A stretch of 64,000 nt of DNA from an uncultured Spirochaetales bacterium (GTDB lineage: Bacteria > Spirochaetota > Spirochaetia > JAFGXN01), in the NCBI GenBank assembly GCA_949289575.1, contig CASEOG010000005.1:62001-126000 (forward strand), in the 5' to 3' direction. Positions 8,801-17,328 of this stretch are shown here, one piece after another. Under the pieces are notes generated by a model. It was not told the DNA's origin, did no database searches, and saw nothing but the letters and a program-made list of their open reading frames with translations. Positions within the stretch are counted from its first letter, which is position 1, and the number at the start of each line of letters is the position of its first letter. Both the position numbers and the translations under genes were made by a program.

Positions 8801-9997
8801 CTGACGGGCAACCAGAGCCAGCATCTGGGCCTTTTCGGTCTGAAGCTGATTTAAAGCTGCCTCATGCGTTCCTTTGACGGAATCCAACTGTGCGGAAACC
8901 GTAGAAAGCGTTTCCCGGAAGGACTCTTTCATCCGGGCTGCCTGGTCCTGGTTCTCTTTTTTCAGGAGTTCGCACTCCTCTTTAAATGCCTGCACGGCAC
9001 GACGCGAATGCTCGTTCATCTGGGCGGCTGTCCGGTCGTTCAGTTCGGCACTTTTGCCGCGAAGCTGTCCGAAAAGCTCCTCCATCTGCTCTTTTTCTTT
9101 CCGTATCTGATCCATCGACTCGTGATGGGCAAATTTGACGTTTTCGACCTGTGCCGACAAATCTTCCAGAACATGATCGAGCGACGCTCTGACCCCTGCC
9201 GCTTTTTCCTGTTCCTGTCTGACCTGTTCGTCGCACTGCATCCGGAACGAAGCCATCACCCCGTCGGCACCGGATGTCATTTCGGAAATCGCATTTTCGG
9301 AAATTGTCCGTCCTTTTTCTTCGAGCGACTCGACAAACGAACGGATTTCTCCCATCGATTGGGCCAGTTCTTCTTTCTCGTTCTCCACGTAGGAAGTCCA
9401 ATCCCGTTCGGCGGAATCTTTTAAATCTTCGAGAATACGGGAATATTCTTTTTTATCTTCTTCGAATCCGGAACGGACATCACCGGCAACACGCTCGAGA
9501 GATTCGGAAGCCTTCGTTTCGAACTCGGTCAGCATTTCTCCGAGAACAACTTCGATTTTTCGGGAGCGGTCGTCGATTTCCTTCACTTTTTTGGCGACGG
9601 ATGTCACAAAGTCGGACTCCTGCCGAAGATTTCTCATATTCTCTTCGACACTCTGAGTCAATGCCGCCAGACGGTCCATTGCCGTTTCGGAGTTTCGGAC
9701 GCTCTCTTCCAGCTCTCCGATCCGGTCGTGAAGTCCGTTCAGCCGGGCATCTTCCTGACTGACATCATTCAGGAGCTCGCGTCCCGCCCGTGCATTCACT
9801 TCCAAATCGAGAGCGGTATTTTTCAGTTCGCGGACCGATTTGTCGACAATCCCGTCAATTTCTTCCTGAAGAGAAGCTGCATAACGTTTCAGTTTATCCA
9901 AAGAACGGTTGTCGCGGTCGATAATCCGGAAAACGATGACAATCGATACGGATACAATCAGTGTCACCGCATTGAGAACAAGACCGATAATACTCAC
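5810..9997 (-). CDS. SpiroCoCo-type giant coiled-coil membrane protein
   Basis: An upstream in-frame ATG exists, but the GTG at 9997 follows a GGGAGGG site and gives 1395 residues starting with S-I-I-G-L-V. Residues about 4-26 form one membrane span (the L-N-A-V-T-L-I-V-S-V-S-I-V-I-V-F segment). Almost all the rest is charged heptad-rich coiled coil without long gaps. The last 50 residues switch to a compact helical segment (WSAGDIAKKLNIGVGEVQ) that looks like a helix-turn-helix or a small protein-binding fold. Such proteins are known across spirochaetes, but their role is not established. Anchoring plus a rod of this length suggests a cell-shape or cytoskeletal function, which is inference. 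Confidence 0.8.
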   Translation of the reverse strand: MSIIGLVLNAVTLIVSVSIVIVFRIIDRDNRSLDKLKRYAASLQEEIDGIVDKSVRELKNTALDLEVNARAGRELLNDVSQEDARLNGLHDRIGELEESVRNSETAMDRLAALTQSVEENMRNLRQESDFVTSVAKKVKEIDDRSRKIEVVLGEMLTEFETKASESLERVAGDVRSGFEEDKKEYSRILEDLKDSAERDWTSYVENEKEELAQSMGEIRSFVESLEEKGRTISENAISEMTSGADGVMASFRMQCDEQVRQEQEKAAGVRASLDHVLEDLSAQVENVKFAHHESMDQIRKEKEQMEELFGQLRGKSAELNDRTAAQMNEHSRRAVQAFKEECELLKKENQDQAARMKESFRETLSTVSAQLDSVKGTHEAALNQLQTEKAQMLALVARQREKLEEKIKKEIASVLSGVKEKTDTYTAIFDAKVSDAKSRIEKDLSVLQEKQKRDLAAVLSQMESAGQSVDKRLERFKVQAEDVETRYQRNIQMAVDRSLKLEDDIFENLRRDIESRAGKSEKEMASYLASLFGKIEATNSEILRHFGEMRSEVELKKEESKRELEQLKLSISGALHEADTSNREKLTKMLTETESSRQRLKEDLDNFIAQVSSDMDSFEKRISGELTRSETRLVENTEKLDRISAEIDSSGSRMIGDAEQKFRLSLSSLSEDLESKIEGLNRLFEEHKTHFDYKVSQIDSVEADIARYMAEAAVSMEKLKQRTDEVIDRFAAEAEERRNEEWLKTEEGYNKIHATLDSIGKEIESVKTAAYESTSKQMSVYEDQFFADLRERTDALNLKVIEWQQQAGKDMEQMLADSRRHQAEAEQERRASIAEGLKKIEEQTDQEFVHLNNRIQALQEKISFDALHNEKEIEDFKILIRKNIEGIQNEAQSAFEVEFSKYDMSVTAKLGEHQKNLEETVETAKNKLEENISDLMKRFETSHSDLKVMHSNVIQQMKNTEADLKAKYADLKTSVSENVNIIKDTFAAQKEGVIEKSKREIDDLSKAVLIVGQDIEKLVADLRQKSDNALVELNKKYEEFYAEFNYKTDTLLNELDYKTRDFRQSSADTREKIEAVQQKLHNDVEEGRKNLSFRLDEITKRIRDFEAQTKLFERADIMKKKLTEDIASLRNEIDQLVIKKKEFKDIDMTLAKVKAIEADITGKLGQLQANKRTVDDLEKDFKRLRDTSAEINSRIDKVTSSNDVVMEMQARLRQLDDLEKQVEDQYSRLEKKEHVLNHATTGIDKNFEEMQELETRIKNFEGTFNDFLGKLASASKRIDVLSNNKERADFAVDKLMDLDSMLGDIDAKIESTAKARQWLADIESRLVQLNNSAVKNLATLKELTDLSSGDGKGKIDQTDLVLKLAQQGWSAGDIAKKLNIGVGEVQLIIEMNLNK

Positions 9998-10024
9998 TTT
10001 TCCCTCCCTGCAAAAAGCCAGTTT

Positions 10025-10030
10025 ATTATA
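10025..10030 (-). promoter_or_regulatory. Predicted -10 box for the coiled-coil gene
   Basis: On the minus strand TATAAT lies 27 bp upstream of the GTG start at 9997. The -35 region is T-rich without a clear hexamer. Confidence 0.45.
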
Positions 10031-10124
10031 AAACATATTCGGAAAGAAGAAAAGAGATTTTTTAAAAAACATTCATTTTTGAAGCCGTATCGGGACCGAA
10101 TCGGCGGATATTTGCTTAAGGATA

Positions 10125-10152
10125 TTGACTTTTTTTTATTTCCGATTAGAAT
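10125..10152 (+). promoter_or_regulatory. Predicted sigma-70 promoter
   Basis: TTGACT (10125-10130), a 16-bp spacer and TAGAAT (10147-10152) precede the small gene starting at 10191. Confidence 0.6.
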
Positions 10153-10190
10153 GGTTCAAGATTCTATTTACTGTGGGGTTTTTTGGGAAA

Positions 10191-10496
10191 ATGAAAAATA
10201 CCGAGACTCATTCCGAAAACGATTTCGACGATTCGAAAATATACTGTGCCAACTGCATTCACTGCAAAGTCATCAAAACACAGACCCAGAACGAAGGCGA
10301 ATATCAGCTCCGTGTCCGCTGCGATGCCGGAATGTGGAAGAAAAAACTGGGGGAAGAAAAATATTACAAATATTTCACGGTTATCCGTCGGAAACTGGAT
10401 CAGTGCGAAGCTTACGAATCGATGGGTGACGAGGAAGAATATTTGAAAGATTTAAAGAAAAAACTTCCCGTCAACGATGAGGTGTTCCGCGTTTGA
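10191..10496 (+). CDS. Small cysteine-containing hypothetical protein
   Basis: The ATG at 10191 lies behind the predicted promoter, whose -10 box ends at 10152, so earlier in-frame starts are unlikely. The 101-residue product is charged. It carries C-A-N-C-I-H-C near residue 20 and further cysteines downstream (R-C-D-A-G-M-W, D-Q-C-E-A-Y), a pattern that could bind one zinc or an iron-sulfur cluster. I do not recognise the family. The last base triplet overlaps the TTG start of the next lipoprotein gene, so the two are translationally coupled. Confidence 0.65.
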   Translation: MKNTETHSENDFDDSKIYCANCIHCKVIKTQTQNEGEYQLRVRCDAGMWKKKLGEEKYYKYFTVIRRKLDQCEAYESMGDEEEYLKDLKKKLPVNDEVFRV

Positions 10497-10921
10497 AATT
10501 CCGTATTTTGATTCCTGTTTTTGTTTCGGTTTTTCTTTTTTCCTGCGTAACGGTCAAAACAAATTTTGCCGGGGATTTGTCGGCGGAAGAGATGTTTTTT
10601 CAGGCGCAGGTTCAGCAGGGACAGATTAAAACAAAAAAAGACTACGAAGCCGTTATCGGCCTGTTCCGAACGGTAACGGAGCGGTTTCCCGAATACAAGG
10701 CGATCGGCATCGAATGCCGCTACGAAATTGCCTATCTGCTTTACCGGCAAAAAAAATACCGCGATGCCGAAGATTCGTTTTACGAAATCCTGCGCTTTTA
10801 CGAAAAAGAAAACAGCGAGGTTTTGCCCGACTGGCCCAAAACACTTTCCAATCTCATGATCGGAAAGATCGAAGAAAAAACGAAACCGAAAGAAAAATCT
10901 AATCCAAAGAAAGGCCGCTGA
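10493..10921 (+). CDS. Short lipoprotein with TPR-like helices
   Basis: The start is TTG, overlapping the TGA of the preceding gene (TTGA). The 142-residue protein has a signal peptide ending in V-F-L-F-S-C, a lipobox with the lipidated cysteine at residue 18. The mature part contains a tetratricopeptide-like pair of helices (A-Y-L-L-Y-R-Q-K-K-Y-R-D-A-E). The C terminus is lysine-rich. It is probably a periplasm-facing lipoprotein acting as a protein-protein adaptor; the partner is unknown. The last 23 bases overlap the convergent peptidase gene. Confidence 0.7.
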   Translation: MKFRILIPVFVSVFLFSCVTVKTNFAGDLSAEEMFFQAQVQQGQIKTKKDYEAVIGLFRTVTERFPEYKAIGIECRYEIAYLLYRQKKYRDAEDSFYEILRFYEKENSEVLPDWPKTLSNLMIGKIEEKTKPKEKSNPKKGR

Positions 10922-13808
10922 CAGCGGCTTTTGCTTTTTTCAGAGCCTTTCTGCCGGCCAGCGAAACACGGACTGCCGGTTCCGCCGATTCCGACAACCG
11001 CTGCGCTTCGCGAAGAACATCCCCGAGAGAAACGGCGGCCGTATCGTTAAAAATCTGTTTGCGCAAATCGTCGTCGAGTCCGTAAAGGTGACGCAGCACC
11101 GCTTTCAGCAGACGCCCCGACGGGCGTTCCGGTTTCAGATTGTCCGACAGGAAACGGATAACCTGATTTTCCGTTTCTTCCGCCGACGGCGGCGATTCGA
11201 TCAGATGCTCAAGCACTGTTTCAAAGGTCTCGAAAGTCGCTGTCAGCTGCGGATCGCGGTAAGAGGTCATTTGAAGACAATCGTTTTTCAGGGCGGCCGA
11301 AGCTCCGTAAGCCCCGGAGCGGACCCGCACTTCATCGAGAATCCGTGTTTTGAGAAGCTCCGTCATCACACGTTGAGGAGCATGATGCACCGAATCGAGA
11401 GGATCGGTTTTTTTCGCCCACGCATTAAAGGCTACATCGGAAGGTAAAGCAACACCGTAAATCTTTTTTAAATCGAACGGCGGCAGCGGGAATGCAAAAA
11501 GAGATTCCCTTTCGGCAACCGGTTCCCCTTCATCGGAGAGGATTTCGTGCAACCGAGGCAAAGCCGCAGAGACACGATCCCGCACTTCCTCTTCACAGGA
11601 TAAGGCATAAAAAACATTCCGTTTCGAACACACCCTGGGATACAGCGATTCAAAACGGCCGGCCAATCGGTCGACTCCGTCCGGATCTTTCAGGACTGTT
11701 TCAAGGAAACGAAACTGCACGAAGCCGTCGACAGACTCCGCCGCCGCATCCGCCAGTGACAAAAAGGAACGGGCAAGGCCGGCTGCGTAAATCGTTCCGT
11801 TTTGTGTAAAATCGGCCGCCATATCGTTTTTGGACTCGGTCAACGCATCCCGAATCCGTTTCTTATCGGAAAAAACAGTCTCCGAAACGATTCTCCGCAG
11901 TGCATCAATCGCCGCATCCGTTTTCTCTGCCAAAAAGCGCGTTCGAATCATCAAATTCAGATGCGGTTTTCGGGTGCGCACCTCGTTTCCGATTTCGATA
12001 AATGAAGAAATGTGCCCGAAGACGGCCGTCATCTCACGTGCGACTTCGTCATAAGAACGGAATTTCTGACCGGCACTCAACAAAAGTTTGGCAAAAGAAT
12101 TGATAATCGGTAAATCATCGAACGCAAGGCTGTCGAGATTGAAAATAAGATCGAGATACACAATCCCGTTTGTCCGATCATCCGTTCTCAAAAGCCGCAA
12201 ACCGTCAGATTCGTCAATTTCGTAACGAATTGTCGCAAGCGGCGCCTCCACGTCCTTGCGGGTCAGAAGAGGAAAACGGTCAAGAGCCTCTTCGTTCTCC
12301 GGTTCGTTTTGAAACGCTTGAAACAAAGCGGTCTCTCGGTCGAGAGCCCCCGCTTTCCGGTAAACGGTTCTCATCAGAGAGGCGGCGGCCGCATCGGCCG
12401 ACCGTTTCCAGCGTCTGAAATAAGCGGATGAAGGAACCACCGTAATCTCGGCCCGATGCGGATTCTCCGCCAGGAGCGTCCGCAGGCGTCCGACGATGTA
12501 ACCGGGATCGGAAAACCGTTCCCGAATCCGGCGGAAAAGCGAATCGGTCCGAAACCACTCGCCCGGATCGCCGCCCCGAATCCAGGTGAACATCATCCGC
12601 TCCAGGTAGCGGAGACCGAGCGGAACGCCCCCTTTCTTCTCCCGCATGGAAAATTCGTACGAATCGAGAATACCGGTCACCACATCGGAAGCAATTCCTT
12701 CCGTCACAATCTCTTCAACCGCCTTTTCGACCGCCTTCACCGCCGCGCCCGCCTGCCGCTTTTTCACGCCCCGCAAACCGCAGGAAAAGAAAAGCTGCCG
12801 CAACTCGCTGCTGCCGCCCATGTAGGGGGCCAAATCGGTTCCGTAACCGCAGTCAATCAGCTTGCGGTAGAGCGGCGTTCCCTGGTGACCGCACAGACAG
12901 GAAGACAACAGTTCGGCTTCGATGCACGCTTCGGCCGACACCGCTTCATCCCATAACCAGCTGACCGCCACGGTCACGCCCTCTTCACCCGGAGGCGCCG
13001 CGACCGTAAACGCGCGCGGCCGCTGCCACCGCGTTTGAAGCGGCATCACGGCACGGCTGCCGGAAACGGTAATCCGCGACAGCAGCTTTTCTTCCAAAAA
13101 CTGCAGCTGCTCTTCGGTCGGCAGCGACCCGCAAAGAAAGAGTTTCACATTTTGCGGAACATAATGTCGGCGGTAAAAATCCAAAAACCGTTCGTATGAA
13201 AGCGACGGAACCGCATTGGGGTCGCCGCCGTATTCGAAACGGTAACCGTTATCGGGGAAAAGCAGTGCCACCGCCGCCTGCTCGGCCGCCGCATCGAACT
13301 GCGAATAAACCCCTTTCATCTCGTTATAAACAATTCCGTTAAAAACCGGTTTCCCGGAAGCATCCTTTTCCAGCCGGATCCCCTCGGTTTTAAAAGTATT
13401 TTCCGCCAGCAGCGGAAAAAAAACGCAGTCGCCGTAATATTCGAGAAGATTATAATAGTCGACGGGCACGACCGAAGCTGCGGGATAAAGAGTCACATCG
13501 GGATAGGTCATCGCATTCATGAAGGTCGCGACACTGCGCCTGTCCATCGAAAAAAAGGCATCCTTCATCGCCAATGTCTGCGATCCCGACAGAACGGAAT
13601 GTTCCAAAATATGCGGAATCCCGCAATCGTCTTCCGGCGGCGTCGAAACGACAAAACCGAAAAAATTTTCCCGATCGTCAGTGAGAAAGTGAAAGACCTC
13701 GAATCCGGTCCGTTCGTGCCGCGCCGTAATCCCGACGCCGTTCCGTTCCGGCAGATCCTCAACCGCATCGATGCGGAATCCGCCGATGATGTCGCCCGTT
13801 TTTACCAA
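10899..13808 (-). CDS. M16 family zinc metallopeptidase (presequence-protease type)
   Basis: The 969-residue protein has the inverted zinc motif H66-I-L-E69-H70 close to the N terminus and the length of the M16C/presequence protease group, in which two M16 halves form a closed chamber on one chain. These enzymes degrade short unstructured peptides inside the cell. No signal peptide is seen. The start overlaps the end of the upstream amidohydrolase gene by seven bases, making it the third gene of a minus-strand operon. Confidence 0.88.
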   Translation of the reverse strand: MVKTGDIIGGFRIDAVEDLPERNGVGITARHERTGFEVFHFLTDDRENFFGFVVSTPPEDDCGIPHILEHSVLSGSQTLAMKDAFFSMDRRSVATFMNAMTYPDVTLYPAASVVPVDYYNLLEYYGDCVFFPLLAENTFKTEGIRLEKDASGKPVFNGIVYNEMKGVYSQFDAAAEQAAVALLFPDNGYRFEYGGDPNAVPSLSYERFLDFYRRHYVPQNVKLFLCGSLPTEEQLQFLEEKLLSRITVSGSRAVMPLQTRWQRPRAFTVAAPPGEEGVTVAVSWLWDEAVSAEACIEAELLSSCLCGHQGTPLYRKLIDCGYGTDLAPYMGGSSELRQLFFSCGLRGVKKRQAGAAVKAVEKAVEEIVTEGIASDVVTGILDSYEFSMREKKGGVPLGLRYLERMMFTWIRGGDPGEWFRTDSLFRRIRERFSDPGYIVGRLRTLLAENPHRAEITVVPSSAYFRRWKRSADAAAASLMRTVYRKAGALDRETALFQAFQNEPENEEALDRFPLLTRKDVEAPLATIRYEIDESDGLRLLRTDDRTNGIVYLDLIFNLDSLAFDDLPIINSFAKLLLSAGQKFRSYDEVAREMTAVFGHISSFIEIGNEVRTRKPHLNLMIRTRFLAEKTDAAIDALRRIVSETVFSDKKRIRDALTESKNDMAADFTQNGTIYAAGLARSFLSLADAAAESVDGFVQFRFLETVLKDPDGVDRLAGRFESLYPRVCSKRNVFYALSCEEEVRDRVSAALPRLHEILSDEGEPVAERESLFAFPLPPFDLKKIYGVALPSDVAFNAWAKKTDPLDSVHHAPQRVMTELLKTRILDEVRVRSGAYGASAALKNDCLQMTSYRDPQLTATFETFETVLEHLIESPPSAEETENQVIRFLSDNLKPERPSGRLLKAVLRHLYGLDDDLRKQIFNDTAAVSLGDVLREAQRLSESAEPAVRVSLAGRKALKKAKAAVSGLSLD
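10914..10940 (+). terminator. Intrinsic terminator inside overlapping gene ends
   Basis: GCCGCTG (10914-10920) pairs with CAGCGGC (10922-10928), followed by a T-rich tract. It would end the plus-strand lipoprotein transcript while lying inside the last codons of both convergent genes. Confidence 0.55.
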
Positions 13809-15127
13809 AGGAATCGCCTCCAGATCCGTTTCGGTTTCAGCCCGTATTTCAGAAAACGCGAAGGATTGACGGAGGCAATTTTACGCATCTCGCCGCCGAA
13901 AACTTCGCAAAAGCGGTGATAATAACTCTCGAGCGAACACTCTTTGAGCTTGACGATAAAATAATCCGATCCGTAAAGAAACTTCTTTTTGACAGAGTAA
14001 CCGGCCTTATCGTAGATCGCGGTTTTGAGAGCCTGCAGCGAATATCCTTTTTTGGCATTGTCGACAAAACAGCTTAAATCGGAATAGACATTTTTGTATT
14101 TCGCCATAAAACGCAAAATTTCGGCCGTATAATATCCGGATGTGGGCGATTCGTCGATATAGCGGTGAATAAACTTATCGCCTCCCAAATGGGCAAAATC
14201 GAGATAAAGATTCGGATAACGGTTCAACACTTTTTCCCACAGAACCGGATGATTGAACAGATAGCCGCGCATACTGATATCGCTCATCTTTTCTTTAATC
14301 GGGAACGAAACAATCCCGTCGGGATAGATTTCCCGCACGGGCACGGGACGCCCCGATTCGGTGTGAAAGATATCGCCGTCGATCCCGACCCGTTTGGCCA
14401 GCGCCGCATACCCGCTGAATCCGGAATGGGTAATGACCGGAATCGAATATTTTTCGCAGTAGGCAAAAAGGCCGTTCTTTTCGTTTTCGGTTCCGTAAAG
14501 AAACGGATCGGTGACCGAATAGCCGAGTGCCGGATAGAGTTTAATGCCGACAAACGGTTTGCCCGGTCCGACCTTTTCCCGAATCAGCGCCATCAGGTCG
14601 CAGTCCCGGTTGCGGCGCGGATCGACCGGAAAAAAAGGATAGACATGTTCCGGGTAACGGGCTTTCAGTTTCTCCATTTCCTCAATCTGACTCAAAAAAC
14701 TGTCGTTGAACATGTTGGGAAGGGCACTGAAACGGTTGCCCGAAAAAAAGTTGACAATCCGCCGGAAACTCCAATACGAAGCCGTTTCTTCCGATTTTCC
14801 CGCGGCATGGTCCTCGTTCGTCGTTTCTTCGACATTGGTTTTGCCGTCGGCATCAATCATTCCGTAACGCAAATCCATGCAAAGCGGACAAACGGCAAAA
14901 TTGTCACCGTACACTTTCCGCATCTGGGCGAAAGTCTCCTCGGCGCTGTCGGCCAGAGAGGTATCGATAAATCCGAGCAGTCGGTTGAGCTGTCCGAACG
15001 ACTCCTGTTCTTCCTCGTTCCGCTTCGTGTCGGAGAGAAATCTGTTGAGGAAATTGAGCGCCACCGAACCCTGACGGGAAAGAATGTCGCGGGTAAAGAG
15101 ATGACAATGGACATCGAAAAATTTCAT
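13802..15127 (-). CDS. Amidohydrolase-fold metal-dependent hydrolase
   Basis: The 441-residue protein opens with MKFFDVHCHLF, where H7-x-H9 is the first metal-binding pair of the amidohydrolase (TIM-barrel) superfamily. Later barrel motifs are P-V-I-T-H-S-G-F-S-G (metal His after strand 5), L-D-F-A-H-L-G-G-D-K, and a final Y-G-S-D-Y. The last places an Asp where the superfamily has its catalytic residue. The substrate is not evident; decarboxylases of the ACMSD type share this layout. Its start overlaps the upstream methyltransferase stop (ATGA). Confidence 0.75.
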   Translation of the reverse strand: MKFFDVHCHLFTRDILSRQGSVALNFLNRFLSDTKRNEEEQESFGQLNRLLGFIDTSLADSAEETFAQMRKVYGDNFAVCPLCMDLRYGMIDADGKTNVEETTNEDHAAGKSEETASYWSFRRIVNFFSGNRFSALPNMFNDSFLSQIEEMEKLKARYPEHVYPFFPVDPRRNRDCDLMALIREKVGPGKPFVGIKLYPALGYSVTDPFLYGTENEKNGLFAYCEKYSIPVITHSGFSGYAALAKRVGIDGDIFHTESGRPVPVREIYPDGIVSFPIKEKMSDISMRGYLFNHPVLWEKVLNRYPNLYLDFAHLGGDKFIHRYIDESPTSGYYTAEILRFMAKYKNVYSDLSCFVDNAKKGYSLQALKTAIYDKAGYSVKKKFLYGSDYFIVKLKECSLESYYHRFCEVFGGEMRKIASVNPSRFLKYGLKPKRIWRRFLW

Positions 15128-16971
15128 AAGAGATCTCCCAACACTTCCAGCGCAATATCGGCTCTGCCGAAAGGAGCACTGACCTGAATTCCGGCGGTTT
15201 CCGAACGGACAGCCGCTACCATTTCGCGGGCAATAGCCACACCTTCTTTCAGCCCCTCATCTTTGGTTTTGGCTTTCGCCATCCGATGCAACAGCTCATC
15301 GGGCAGAACCACACCCGGAATCTCGTTTTTCATAAATTCGGCGTTTTTATAGCTGGTCAGAGGCCAGACACCGGCAATCACGGGAATGAATACGCCCTCT
15401 TCTTTCATCCAGCGGATCATCGACAGCAGCGATTCGGGATCGAAGACCGGCTGCGTCACACAGAAAGAGGCTCCCGCCCTGACTTTGGCAATGAAATGTT
15501 CTTTTTCGGCCTCGAGGTTGACGGCACACGGATTCAGCCCGACACCGGCATAAAACGCGGTCGGCGGCTCGATCGCCCGTCCGGCCGGATCGTAACCGCG
15601 GTTGAGCTGCGACACCAGCTGCGTCAGCCCGACCGAATCGATGTCGAAGACCCCGGTCGCCTGAGGATAACTGCCCAGCTTCGGAGGATCGCCGGTAATC
15701 AGCAGCAGATTGCGCAGCCCGGCCACCGCCGCCCCGAGAAGATCGGCCTGAATACCGATGAGGTTGCGATCGCGGCAGCAGTAGTGAAGCACCGTTTCGA
15801 TACCGATACGCCGTTCGATTTCCAGCGCGGCAATCATCGGCGAAATACGGGAATTGGCACGCGGTCCGTCGGGAATGTTGACCGCATCGACACCCGCTTC
15901 GTGACAGATTTTGACTTTCTCCAGCATCGGCGACAGATCGGTTCCGCCGGGTGAGACCATTTCGACCGAAGTCACCTTTTGGCCGGAAGCAATTTTGGCA
16001 GCCAGACGCGACCGTTCGGCCTCCGGAACCGGTTCTTTGACAACGGCTGCCGATGCCGGCACAACTTCGACGGAAACACGCGCGTGCGCCAGCGGTTTGA
16101 CGGCCGCCGCCGCTTCGCGGATATGCTCGGGCGTCGTGCCGCAGCAGCCGCCGACACCGCGCACACCGATGGCGATATACCGTTTGGCATATTCGGTAAA
16201 ATATTCGGGATTGGTCAGATACATCAGCCGCCCGTCAATCATTTTCGGCAGCCCGGCGTTGGGCATCACCACCAGCGGTTTATGGGTATGGCGCACCGCC
16301 GTTTCGGCCGCCGAAAAAACGGCTGCCGGACCGCTGCCGCAGTTGAGCCCGATGGCGGAGACGGCATCCATCTCATTCAAAAGCGAAACAAAGTGAAGCA
16401 CTCCCTCTTCGTCGACTTCGTCGGAGGAAACGGTGTTGCCCGGAGGCGTAAACGACGCCAGTATCGGAAGACCGAATTCGGCGGCCGTCTCCGCCGCCAG
16501 CCGCAGCTCGTCGGGACGGGTAAAGGTTTCCAGCAGGAAAAAATCGGCACCCGCTTCCGCCAGAGCGGACATCTGACGGCGGAAGGCCTCGCGCACCGCG
16601 GTGCGGTTTGCCGTCCGGTTCGGCTGCCGGAAAAAGGAACAGGGACCGACATCGCCGGCCACAAACGCCCGCACCTGCTTTTTTTCGACAGCCTGCCGGG
16701 CGAGCCGCACGGCAGCAGCGTTAATTGCTTCCGTCTGCTCGGACAAACCGAACGAGGCCAGCCGCAACGGGTTGGCCCCGAACGTATCGGTCGTAATCAC
16801 ATCGGCTCCCGCTTCCAGATAATCGCCGTGAACCGATTCGATCACAGCCGGCGCACTCAGTACCAGCTGTTCGTAGCAGGCATTCAGAAAATAGCCTTTG
16901 TTATAAAGAACGGTTCCCATAGCCCCGTCAAAAAGCAGCACCCGGCTGCGCAACTCTTCCGTCAGATTCAT
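15124..16971 (-). CDS. Homocysteine S-methyltransferase / methylenetetrahydrofolate reductase fusion
   Basis: The 615-residue protein joins two enzymes of one-carbon metabolism. Residues about 1-290 are the homocysteine-methyltransferase barrel with the zinc-binding cysteines in GLNCGSGP and GGCCGTTPEHI. Residues about 320-600 are an MTHFR barrel with V-N-I-P-D-G-P-R-A-N-S-R and C-V-T-Q-P-V-F-D, the flavin and folate site. This is the YitJ-type bifunctional architecture. It would transfer a methyl group to homocysteine to make methionine, and reduce methylene-THF. It is the first gene of the operon with the amidohydrolase and the M16 peptidase. Confidence 0.9.
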   Translation of the reverse strand: MNLTEELRSRVLLFDGAMGTVLYNKGYFLNACYEQLVLSAPAVIESVHGDYLEAGADVITTDTFGANPLRLASFGLSEQTEAINAAAVRLARQAVEKKQVRAFVAGDVGPCSFFRQPNRTANRTAVREAFRRQMSALAEAGADFFLLETFTRPDELRLAAETAAEFGLPILASFTPPGNTVSSDEVDEEGVLHFVSLLNEMDAVSAIGLNCGSGPAAVFSAAETAVRHTHKPLVVMPNAGLPKMIDGRLMYLTNPEYFTEYAKRYIAIGVRGVGGCCGTTPEHIREAAAAVKPLAHARVSVEVVPASAAVVKEPVPEAERSRLAAKIASGQKVTSVEMVSPGGTDLSPMLEKVKICHEAGVDAVNIPDGPRANSRISPMIAALEIERRIGIETVLHYCCRDRNLIGIQADLLGAAVAGLRNLLLITGDPPKLGSYPQATGVFDIDSVGLTQLVSQLNRGYDPAGRAIEPPTAFYAGVGLNPCAVNLEAEKEHFIAKVRAGASFCVTQPVFDPESLLSMIRWMKEEGVFIPVIAGVWPLTSYKNAEFMKNEIPGVVLPDELLHRMAKAKTKDEGLKEGVAIAREMVAAVRSETAGIQVSAPFGRADIALEVLGDLL

Positions 16972-16997
16972 ACAACCTCTCTCGATACAGTGTGTTT

Positions 16998-17026
16998 ATT
17001 ATACACAATTTTCGGAAAACCGTCAC
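16998..17026 (-). promoter_or_regulatory. Predicted promoter of the methyltransferase operon
   Basis: On the minus strand GTGACG (17021-17026), a 17-bp spacer and a perfect TATAAT (16998-17003) lie just upstream of the ATG at 16971. The -35 box is weak, which would fit an activated promoter. Confidence 0.6.
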
Positions 17027-17089
17027 CTCTTTTTGAGAAAAGATAAAAAGAATCGAAGGCAGCCGTTTTACGGAAGAGTATCAATGGTC

Positions 17090-17176
17090 GTTTCATAGGG
17101 TTGAAACACTCTGTTTCATACGGTTGAAACACTTTGTTTCTGACTGTGAAACACTTTGTTTCTGACTGTAAAAATC
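17090..17176. repeat. Tandem 22-23 bp palindromic repeat
   Basis: Units lie at 17090-17112, 17113-17135, 17136-17157 and a partial one at 17158-17176. The first two have GTTTCA and TGAAAC arms around a short core, so each unit is itself an inverted repeat. Units 3 and 4 share a variant core. The array lies 64 bp upstream of the -35 box of the methyltransferase operon, in a gap of about 350 bp (16972-17328) that holds no gene. Confidence 0.75.
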
Positions 17177-17270
17177 GAAAAGCGGCGGCCGGATTGTCTC
17201 CGATATGAATAATGGCGAAAAGAGATTTTTTCGGACAAATTTCTCAAATTTTTTCGACGATTCGATACAT

Positions 17271-17305
17271 AAAAAACAGCCCCCGTACAAACCGTACGGG
17301 GGCTG
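17271..17305 (-). terminator. Intrinsic terminator after the LRR lipoprotein
   Basis: A 12-bp stem (17277-17288 with 17294-17305, arms CAGCCCCCGTAC and GTACGGGGGCTG) is followed on the minus strand by six T residues. It lies 23 bp past the stop of the gene ending at 17329. Confidence 0.85.
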
Positions 17306-17328
17306 CCGGTGTCATCAACGGAAAGGAC

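Noticed and set aside
16972..17089. S-adenosylmethionine or similar riboswitch before the methyltransferase
   Set aside because: The leader from the predicted start to the ATG is only about 20 nt, too short for a known riboswitch.
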